39,237 nucleotides of DNA from CAYXVB01 sp964467785 (GTDB lineage: Bacteria; Bdellovibrionota; UBA1018): positions 1 to 39,237 of the forward strand of contig CAYXVB010000010.1 of assembly GCA_964467785.1 (NCBI GenBank). Direction: 5' to 3'. Under the pieces are notes generated by a model. That model searched no databases. It saw only the letters and a list, made by a program, of their open reading frames with translations, and had not been told where the DNA came from. Made by a program: the position numbers and the translations under genes. How positions within the stretch are numbered: position 1 is the stretch's first letter; the number at the start of each line of letters is the position of its first letter. Shown here in pieces: positions 33,393 to 39,237 of the stretch.

Positions 33393-34162
33393 ACCACCTT
33401 TGCTTCTTCGTGGAGGAGACGCGCGAGTTCCTTGGCCTGAGTGGCCGGGTCGCCCGCGATCTTTTTGCCGGCCTGTTTGGGGGGCGGCAGCTGATAGTTC
33501 TTGTAACGGATCTTCTGGTCGGCTTCGGAGACGCCCACATCGGCGGCCTTAAGGACTTTCACTTCTTTTTTCTTGGCCTTCATGATGTTGGGGAGACTCG
33601 CGTAACGGGGCTCGTTCATGCCCTTTTGAGCGGCGATGACAACAGGCAACGAAGCTTCGATGACTTCGATCGCGCCACCTTCGACTTCACGCTTCGCCTT
33701 CACCGAGGTGGCGCTGTATTCCACGCCAAGCGCGACCGTAATGGACGGTGCGTCCAGGTACTCGGCGATGAGTTGGCTCACCTGAGCCGCGCCGTCGTCG
33801 ATCGCTTCCTTGCCGGTGAAAACGAGATCCACCTTGGCTTCCTTCTTGAGCGCGCCGGCCAAAGCTTTAGCGGCCATGTTGTTGTCCGCGTTCTCGGGGA
33901 GATCGACATGAATCGCGTTGTCAGCGCCCATCGCGAGCGCGGTGCGGAGAGCTTCCACGCAGCGTGCGGGCCCGGCGGAGATCACGGTGACCGTGCTGCC
34001 AGGATTCTTTTCGCGGACGCGGAGAGCCTCTTCGACCGCGAATTCGTCGAAGGAGGACATGATCCACTTGATACCGGCCTGATCGATGCCGGAGGAGTCC
34101 GCATTGAGCTTGATCTTGGTTTCAGTATCGGGAACTTGTTTGAGACATGCGTATATGTTCAT
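33389..34162 (-). CDS. etfB: Electron transfer flavoprotein beta subunit
   Basis: The 257-residue product begins MNIYACLKQVPDTE and has the beta-subunit AMP-site pattern. Signature segments include IMSSFDEFAVEEALRVRE (about 34-51) and IEASLPVVIAAQKGMNEPRY. It lacks any extra domain that would mark a bifurcating form, but this cannot be settled by eye. A 27-base gap separates it from the dapB-dapL fusion upstream, so it is probably on the same transcript. Confidence 0.96.
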   Translation of the reverse strand: MNIYACLKQVPDTETKIKLNADSSGIDQAGIKWIMSSFDEFAVEEALRVREKNPGSTVTVISAGPARCVEALRTALAMGADNAIHVDLPENADNNMAAKALAGALKKEAKVDLVFTGKEAIDDGAAQVSQLIAEYLDAPSITVALGVEYSATSVKAKREVEGGAIEVIEASLPVVIAAQKGMNEPRYASLPNIMKAKKKEVKVLKAADVGVSEADQKIRYKNYQLPPPKQAGKKIAGDPATQAKELARLLHEEAKVV

Positions 34163-34189
34163 AATTATGTGCCCTTATCTTGCTGCTCT

Positions 34190-36103
34190 TTATATCGACG
34201 CCTTCAATGTTTCCGCAACCTGTTTTAGCACCACTTCGTCGGAACATAGCGTGAATCTGACGTACCCTTCACCCGCCGATCCGAAGCCGTTTCCAGGCGT
34301 CGATACGATTCCTTTGGTGCGGATCAGATCTAGAACAAAGTCCTCGGACTTAATGTCCCGCGGGAGTTTTGCCCATGCATAAAAAGTCGCATCGGGCTTG
34401 GCGCAGCGAAGTCCGATGGCCTGCAAGGCCGGAATGAGGATGTCTCGACGTCTCTGGTAAATTGAACGAAGCTCATTGCAGAATCCGTCACCCTTGTCCA
34501 AGGCCTCGATTCCAGCCTCTTGACAGGCGTTGAAAGCGCCGGAATCGATGTTGGTCTTGATCTGGGCGAGGCCCTCCACGATTTTCGCGTTGCCCACGAG
34601 GAAGCCTACGCGCCAGCCCGTCATATTGTACGTCTTCGAAAGGCTGTGGAATTCGCAGCCGATTTCCTTGGCGCCGGGGACCTGAAGGAAGCTCGGTTGC
34701 TTCTTTCCGTCGAAGTAGATCTCGGAGTAAGCGTTATCGTGGCAAACGATGAGGTCGTGCTTTTTCGCGAATTTAACGACTTCCGCGAAGAATTCGAGCG
34801 TCGCTGAAGCTGAAGTCGGGTTGTTGGGGTAGTTGAGGAAGAGCAGGCGGGCTTTTGGGCCGTCCTTTACTAGGCGCTCAAGATCGTTGAAGTCGGGGAG
34901 GAAGCCGTTTTCCTCCTTGAGCGCGAAATGCCTCGGAATGCCGCCCGCGAAGAGTGTCGCCGCGTGATAGACGGGATAGCCCGGATCAGGTACGAGCGTC
35001 GCCTCGCCTGGATTGACGAAGGCGAGTGGGATGTGCGCGATGCCTTCTTTCGAGCCGATGAGGGCAAGAACTTCGTTTTCCGGATTGAGCGTTACTCCGA
35101 AACGGCGGTCGTACCATCGGGCTACCGCCTTGCGGAACTCCGTCATCCCCCAATATGAGGGATACTGGTGGTTGAGGGGATTCCTGGCCGCGTGGGTCAG
35201 GCGATCGATGACGAAGTCAGGTGTCGGAAGGTCGGGATCCCCGATGCCAAGCGCGATGAGTTTGCGGCCCTTTTTCAGCTCTTCCTGTTTGATCTTATCA
35301 ATCCGTGCGAAGAGATAGGGAGGCAGCTCCTTGAGGGTCTCCTGGATTTCCTTGAGGTAGGCATCGAGGCCGATGATGGCCCCGCCGGTGAAGTTGACAG
35401 GTTTGTCGGCAAGCCAAATGGCCGCAGCGACCGCGCCGCGCGCGAAGACGGAGCGGTCGCTGGCGTGGTGTCGGAGGGTGATCGTGTCACCGAGTCCGTA
35501 AAACGAGACGTCATGGTCGCCAATGACTTCTCCGGCGCGTACGCTCAGGGTTTGCACCAGCGAAGGATCAGTTGGGTTAACGGCGCGCGCGAGGGTGATC
35601 GCGGTGCCGCTGGGGGCGTCTTTTTTGTGTCTGTGGTGGGTTTCGACAATGGCGGGCTGATATCCCAGCTTGAGGAGCGCCGGAGCGAATTGGCGCAACA
35701 TCTCATTGAGGAGGCCGATACCGGTGGAGAAATTGGAAGCCATGAGGACTCGTGTTCTCTTGGCGAGAGCTTCGAGTTGGCTCATCTGTTCCGCTGTCCA
35801 GCCGGTGCTTCCCACTACGAAGGCGGGGAGCCTGCTTTCCGAGAGACGGAGCGCGCCTCGAGCCAGGATCGACATCGCTTCAGGTGACGAGAAATCGATG
35901 ATCACGTCCGAGCTGAGAAGCAGCTCTAGGGGATCGCCCACGGATGCAGTCACGGTGATCGCTGCGCGTCCCTGGTATTCCCGGGCGACGACCTTCTTGA
36001 CCCATTGTCCCATACGGCCGGAAGCTCCGAGCAAGCCAATGCGGACCGCGCTTTGTGGAAGATTTGGAAAGGTGGTTTCGGCGATGGCTGGGGCATTGTT
36101 CAC
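34190..36103 (-). CDS. DapB-DapL fusion: dihydrodipicolinate reductase plus LL-diaminopimelate aminotransferase
   Basis: One chain of 637 residues joins two enzymes of diaminopimelate synthesis. The N-terminal DapB part has the NAD(P) loop GASGRMG (about 26-32) and the signature ETHHRHKKDAPSGTA (about 154-168). A second part from about residue 254 is a class I aminotransferase: IALGIGDPDLPTPD, NYPNNPTS, and SLSKTYNMTGWR with PLP Lys at about 490, most like LL-diaminopimelate aminotransferase. I chose GTG 36103 because it overlaps the dapA stop (GTGA) and GGAAAGGG lies ahead; an ATG at 36130 is less likely. DapL bypasses the DapD/DapC/DapE steps and needs DapF later. A DapC role is less likely. 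Confidence 0.9.
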   Translation of the reverse strand: MNNAPAIAETTFPNLPQSAVRIGLLGASGRMGQWVKKVVAREYQGRAAITVTASVGDPLELLLSSDVIIDFSSPEAMSILARGALRLSESRLPAFVVGSTGWTAEQMSQLEALAKRTRVLMASNFSTGIGLLNEMLRQFAPALLKLGYQPAIVETHHRHKKDAPSGTAITLARAVNPTDPSLVQTLSVRAGEVIGDHDVSFYGLGDTITLRHHASDRSVFARGAVAAAIWLADKPVNFTGGAIIGLDAYLKEIQETLKELPPYLFARIDKIKQEELKKGRKLIALGIGDPDLPTPDFVIDRLTHAARNPLNHQYPSYWGMTEFRKAVARWYDRRFGVTLNPENEVLALIGSKEGIAHIPLAFVNPGEATLVPDPGYPVYHAATLFAGGIPRHFALKEENGFLPDFNDLERLVKDGPKARLLFLNYPNNPTSASATLEFFAEVVKFAKKHDLIVCHDNAYSEIYFDGKKQPSFLQVPGAKEIGCEFHSLSKTYNMTGWRVGFLVGNAKIVEGLAQIKTNIDSGAFNACQEAGIEALDKGDGFCNELRSIYQRRRDILIPALQAIGLRCAKPDATFYAWAKLPRDIKSEDFVLDLIRTKGIVSTPGNGFGSAGEGYVRFTLCSDEVVLKQVAETLKASI

Positions 36104-36999
36104 AGGCGGGAACCCTTTCCGATTTCGCATCGGGCTAGTGTGTGGTCGAGTGCTGCACGTGACGACGTATCAAGCGGCGCGAGTGGGGCTCGGACCGCAT
36201 CCCCGCAGAAACCCACGACTGCCATGGCCCGTTTGATGGGTACTGGATTGGACTCGATGAACAGGTCGCGGAAGAGCGGATAATACCGGTCGTGAAGCTT
36301 GCGGGCCTCCGCCACATCACCCTGCTCAAAGCGGTCCTGGATCGCGATCATGGCTCGAGGAAAGAGATTGCTTGCGACCGAGATCACTCCCGATGCTCCG
36401 ATCGAGAGCAGCGGGAGGAAGGTGGCGTCGTCGCCCGAGAGCACGTCCATCGAGCGCCCCGCTTGCGCAAGCGCATTGAAGATCTCACTCGAGAAGGCGA
36501 CGTTTCCAGTAGCCTCCTTGATCGTCCGGATACGTGGATGTTCGGCAAGGGCCGCGATCGTCGGCGCGGTCAGGCTTACCCCCGTGCGGCCGGGTACGTT
36601 GTAAAGAATGACTTCGCAGCGGACGGCGTCTGCTACCGCGCCAAAGTGCGCTTTGAGGCCAGCTTGCGAGGGCTTGTTATAATACGGTGTCACAACCAGA
36701 ATGCCGTCGACCCCCTGGTCAGAGGCCCACCGGGAGAATTCAATCGTCTCGGCGGTACTATAGGAGCCAGTTCCCGCGACCACTTTGACCGAAGTGCCTT
36801 TGAACTTCTTGAGGCAGGCCTGGATGAGGCTCATTTTTTCGCTTTTGGAAAGGGTGGGCGTTTCGCCAGTGGTGCCGCAAGGGATGACGCCGGCGACGCC
36901 GGCGGCGCGTTGGTCCTCCAGCACTCGGTCAAAGCCCTGAAAATCGATGGATCCGTCCGGGAGGAAGGGCGTTATGAGTGCCGTGTAAACTCCGCGCAT
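36100..36999 (-). CDS. dapA: 4-hydroxy-tetrahydrodipicolinate synthase DapA
   Basis: DapA condenses pyruvate with aspartate semialdehyde. With the ATG at 36999 the 299-residue protein places the active site just as in well-studied family members: GTTGE (Thr43/Thr44), Tyr133 in YNVPGRTG and Schiff-base Lys161 in TIKEATGN. This ATG has AAGGAG nine bases ahead, while an upstream TTG at 37020 does not. It lies 50 bases after lysA and is coupled to the dapB-dapL gene. Confidence 0.97.
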   Translation of the reverse strand: MRGVYTALITPFLPDGSIDFQGFDRVLEDQRAAGVAGVIPCGTTGETPTLSKSEKMSLIQACLKKFKGTSVKVVAGTGSYSTAETIEFSRWASDQGVDGILVVTPYYNKPSQAGLKAHFGAVADAVRCEVILYNVPGRTGVSLTAPTIAALAEHPRIRTIKEATGNVAFSSEIFNALAQAGRSMDVLSGDDATFLPLLSIGASGVISVASNLFPRAMIAIQDRFEQGDVAEARKLHDRYYPLFRDLFIESNPVPIKRAMAVVGFCGDAVRAPLAPLDTSSRAALDHTLARCEIGKGSRL

Positions 37000-37049
37000 G
37001 ATCTTCTGCTCCTTGTTCAAGTCGGGTCAATGCCGTCGGGGGACCGGGT

Positions 37050-38360
37050 TCAAGCGCCGGTGTCTTCGCCGCGCACGAGGTCGTAATAGGTCTCGCGTTC
37101 GCGCACGATTTCGAACTTGCCGTTTCGCACCAGTACTTCCGGCGGGCGGGGGCGGCTGTTGTAATTACCGGACATCGTAAATCCGTAGGCGCCGGCCGAT
37201 AGAATAGCGAGCAGCTCTCCTTGCTCGATCCGAGTCGGAAGTTTCCGGTCGGAGGCCAAGCAGTCCCCCGACTCGCAGACGGGCCCGACGACGTCGGTTT
37301 TCTTGGTCTTGCCCGCGCGCGGCTTAATCACGCAGACGATCTCATGATAGCTGCCATAGAGCGATGGACGGACCAGGTCGTTCATCGCGGCGTCGACGAT
37401 CAGGAAGTCCTTTTCCTTTCGCTCCTTGCGATAGAGTACTTCGGTGACCAGGATGCCGGCGTTACCCGCGATCGAACGGCCGGGCTCGAGCAGGATCCGC
37501 AGCGGGCGCGCGAGACCTTTGGCTTTTGGCCCAAAGTATTTGCGGATCAGCGCGCAGTAACGTGCGATCGGGATTGTCTTCTCATTGCGATAGGTGATGC
37601 CGACACCCCCGCCTACGTCAATGAAGCGGATGGCGCCGGGCTGGTGTTTTTCGATGTCTGCCATAAGCGCTCGGACGCGCTTGAAAGAATCCTCTATCGG
37701 CGAAAGGGACAGCAACTGGCTGCCGATGTGGATACTCAGTCCTTTGAGCTCGACGCCCGGATAACGATCCAGTTCCTTGACGATCTGGAGCAGCTCCGCG
37801 CGTTGCAAGCCGAACTTGTTCTTCTTGAGGCCGGTTGAAATGTAGGGATGCGTCTTGGGATTGACATCGGGATTGAAGCGTAGCGCGATCGGCGCCTTTC
37901 GTCCGGCATGGCTCGCAACCGCGCTGATCATCTCGAGTTCGCCAATGGATTCGACGTTGAACGAGAAGATTCCCCGCTCTTCGCCCTCATCTTGCCCAAA
38001 CTCGAGCGCTGCAGTGATTTCGCCCGGTGTTTTTCCGACTCCCGAGAAGACGACTTTACTGCCTTCCACGCCGGCCAGACCGGCTCGGAACAGCTCGCCG
38101 CCGGACACGAGGTCCATTCCAGCTCCCGCATCCGCGAGTAACTTGAGGACGGCGAGATTGGAGTTGGACTTCACCGCGAAGCACACGACGTGATCCGTGC
38201 CTTCGAGTCCTTTTTGCAGCTCGCGTAACGGGGCGAGCAGCGCTTCCGCCGAATAGATATAGACGGGAGTGCCGACGGTATCGGCGATCTCTGAAACAGG
38301 GATGCCTCCCGCGCAGAGAGTTCCGTTCTTATATTGGAAAAAATCCATGGGATGGCTCAT
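37050..38360 (-). CDS. lysA: Diaminopimelate decarboxylase LysA
   Basis: LysA converts meso-diaminopimelate to lysine. The 436-residue PLP enzyme (alanine-racemase fold) has Schiff-base Lys64 in FAVKSNSN, SIHIGSQL, the EPGRSI loop and the catalytic CESGD in the C-terminal barrel. Length is normal. The ATG overlaps the lipoprotein stop by four bases. It comes before dapA and dapB-dapL in the same transcript, so lysine is made from precursor steps encoded beside it. Confidence 0.97.
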   Translation of the reverse strand: MSHPMDFFQYKNGTLCAGGIPVSEIADTVGTPVYIYSAEALLAPLRELQKGLEGTDHVVCFAVKSNSNLAVLKLLADAGAGMDLVSGGELFRAGLAGVEGSKVVFSGVGKTPGEITAALEFGQDEGEERGIFSFNVESIGELEMISAVASHAGRKAPIALRFNPDVNPKTHPYISTGLKKNKFGLQRAELLQIVKELDRYPGVELKGLSIHIGSQLLSLSPIEDSFKRVRALMADIEKHQPGAIRFIDVGGGVGITYRNEKTIPIARYCALIRKYFGPKAKGLARPLRILLEPGRSIAGNAGILVTEVLYRKERKEKDFLIVDAAMNDLVRPSLYGSYHEIVCVIKPRAGKTKKTDVVGPVCESGDCLASDRKLPTRIEQGELLAILSAGAYGFTMSGNYNSRPRPPEVLVRNGKFEIVRERETYYDLVRGEDTGA

Positions 38361-38560
38361 GGTTGGTGACTCGGCAGGGGGCTGGGCTGATTTTTCACGG
38401 CTTCCGCGGAACTACGCGCATCCATTCGATCGGACTGTTCCGGCGTGGACGAAATCGGCGGAAGCGGGGGCCCCTTTACCCCGCAGGCACACAACGCCGT
38501 CGCGATCAGGATCAGAAAAAGCCAGGAAGTGATGGTTACTGCGCGCAGCGGCGCTTGCAT
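38357..38560 (-). CDS. lptM: LptM (YifL)-type small lipoprotein
   Basis: The 67-residue product has a signal with the lipobox LCAC (Cys26). The family hallmark CGVKGPPLPP follows, then a polar tail. In enterobacteria LptM helps the LptD/LptE lipopolysaccharide translocon mature. Linkage to lysA/dapF is common for this family, and here lysA follows with a four-base overlap. Confidence 0.85.
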   Translation of the reverse strand: MQAPLRAVTITSWLFLILIATALCACGVKGPPLPPISSTPEQSDRMDARSSAEAVKNQPSPLPSHQP

Positions 38561-38563
38561 GGG

Positions 38564-39237
38564 CTAGAACCTTAGCATAAGGCCTGCGCCAAGGATATCC
38601 ATACCGAGGTCGAACCGGAACTCCCATTGGGGAGCGAACTGGATCATCAGGCCTACGCCGCCCGCGATGCCGATGCCAGTCGCGGCGTTCGCACTTGCGT
38701 CGGTACCGCCTGCTCCCGGTGTTGCGTAGTTGAACAATAGGCCACCGTAAAAGAACGGCGAAAAGTTGGGACTCGACCAAAGGTTGTACCGCGCTGTGCC
38801 AATCGTAGTGATGACGCTGTTTGAATCCAATTTATAGAAGTAGAGCCCACCTTCGATGGAGAGCGTGTCTTGGAGTGTTGGACTCCGGGACAGAAACTTT
38901 CGCACCATGACGACTGAGTAACGTACCCCGGCACTGGACCAGTAGGTGCTTCCGTTAGACACCATTCCGTAGCCCAATGTGAGCGCGTTGCGGTGCGGAT
39001 CGAGGAGTATGGTTTCCTTGGCCGTGATTTCAATTCCTTCCTCATCGAGCCCGTCGGTGTCGAATTGCGAATCGTCAGCGTTGACCGAGTCGGCCGCACC
39101 AGGGGGTGAGGGTGGCGTATGATCATTTGCCGCATCCGCACCTGGCGCCAGACCACTGGGGTCCGCACTGCCCTCGTCATTTAGCCCGGGAGGCGGAGGG
39201 GGATCTGTTCGACCTTTCCTTTCCGTAGCGCGGGCCT
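38564..39237 (-). CDS. Probable outer membrane protein, N-terminus outside the window
   Basis: The open frame runs off the right edge without a start; 224 codons are visible. The first part is Pro/Gly/Asp-rich and disordered (DPPPPPG, then acidic stretches). A domain of alternating hydrophobic strands follows (ETILLDPHRNALTLGYG, GGLYFYKLD, FSPFFYGGLLFNYA, GVGLMIQFAPQWEFRFDLG) and ends in Leu-Arg-Phe. A terminal aromatic residue is typical of outer-membrane beta-barrels. It is the most upstream visible gene of the operon; the lptM start lies three bases beyond its stop. An internal ATG at 38977 is possible but unlikely. Confidence 0.65.
   Translation of the reverse strand, partial: ARATERKGRTDPPPPPGLNDEGSADPSGLAPGADAANDHTPPSPPGAADSVNADDSQFDTDGLDEEGIEITAKETILLDPHRNALTLGYGMVSNGSTYWSSAGVRYSVVMVRKFLSRSPTLQDTLSIEGGLYFYKLDSNSVITTIGTARYNLWSSPNFSPFFYGGLLFNYATPGAGGTDASANAATGIGIAGGVGLMIQFAPQWEFRFDLGMDILGAGLMLRF

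Noticed and set aside
32394..33440. Long open frame (348 codons) on the + strand across etfA
   Set aside because: It mirrors the third-position GC bias of etfA and has no binding site or recognisable product.
1..39237. CRISPR arrays, rRNA, tRNA, prophage or intact insertion sequences
   Set aside because: I found no regularly spaced repeats, RNA gene cores, integrase or transposase genes.

Overview
The window looks like a chromosomal segment of a GC-rich, Gram-negative, flagellated bacterium. It encodes L-ring and P-ring flagellar proteins, BamD, an LptM-type lipoprotein and several lipoboxes. The gene order flgF-G-A-H-I-J-M-N-K-L-csrA-fliW, the lysine aminomutase genes and a DapL-type diaminopimelate pathway suggest a Bdellovibrionota-like or other deltaproteobacterial-type lineage. 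That placement is inference; no rRNA is present to confirm it. Genes are tightly packed, and many neighbours share 4-base ATGA or GTGA overlaps, which helped choose several starts.

Layout. (1) 424-9901: one flagellar locus on the + strand for rod, rings, hook-filament junction, anti-sigma factor and chaperone, ending with the CsrA/FliW post-transcriptional switch. (2) 9917-13253: small membrane proteins, then a minus-strand envelope block (SH3/TPR membrane protein, BamD, TPR protein). (3) 13383-18908: a four-gene + strand operon resembling the arginine/ornithine succinyltransferase pathway (class III aminotransferase, M20 deacylase, AstA, AstD). It is interrupted by a 10-N assembly gap at 16078-16087. 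(4) 19144-20886: a cold-shock protein and an unrecognised secreted protein, both on the minus strand and both with terminators. (5) 21301-27813: a lysine-degradation operon (leucine-dehydrogenase-like enzyme, Kdd, KamD, KamE) that runs directly into a MoxR AAA+ ATPase and a VWA protein. (6) 27855-30362: a small ribbon-helix-helix-like protein and two lipoproteins. (7) 39237 down to 30426: a minus-strand operon with an outer-membrane-like protein (cut by the window edge), LptM, LysA, DapA, a DapB-DapL fusion, EtfB, EtfA and a membrane Fe-S protein of the ETF:menaquinone oxidoreductase type, ending at a terminator.

How the genes fit together. The Kam block converts beta-lysine (or D-lysine) with a B12/PLP mutase and oxidatively deaminates the product. 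The EtfAB/Fe-S pair can pass electrons from acyl-CoA oxidation to the quinone pool. The Ast-like block would turn ornithine or arginine carbon into glutamate plus succinate. The dap/lys block makes diaminopimelate and lysine. So lysine breakdown and lysine synthesis lie within about 17 kb of each other.

Most interesting signals. The MoxR/VWA pair is fused to the kamDE operon with no spacing, and I propose it as a reactivation or cofactor-exchange chaperone for the mutase. An A9G run with an in-frame A-AAA-AAG heptamer lies at the MoxR/VWA junction, and a -1 slip there would join the two proteins. KamE carries an unusual lysine-rich tail. DapB and DapL are fused in one chain. A hairpin shows GGA in its loop, like a CsrA site, ahead of flgN.
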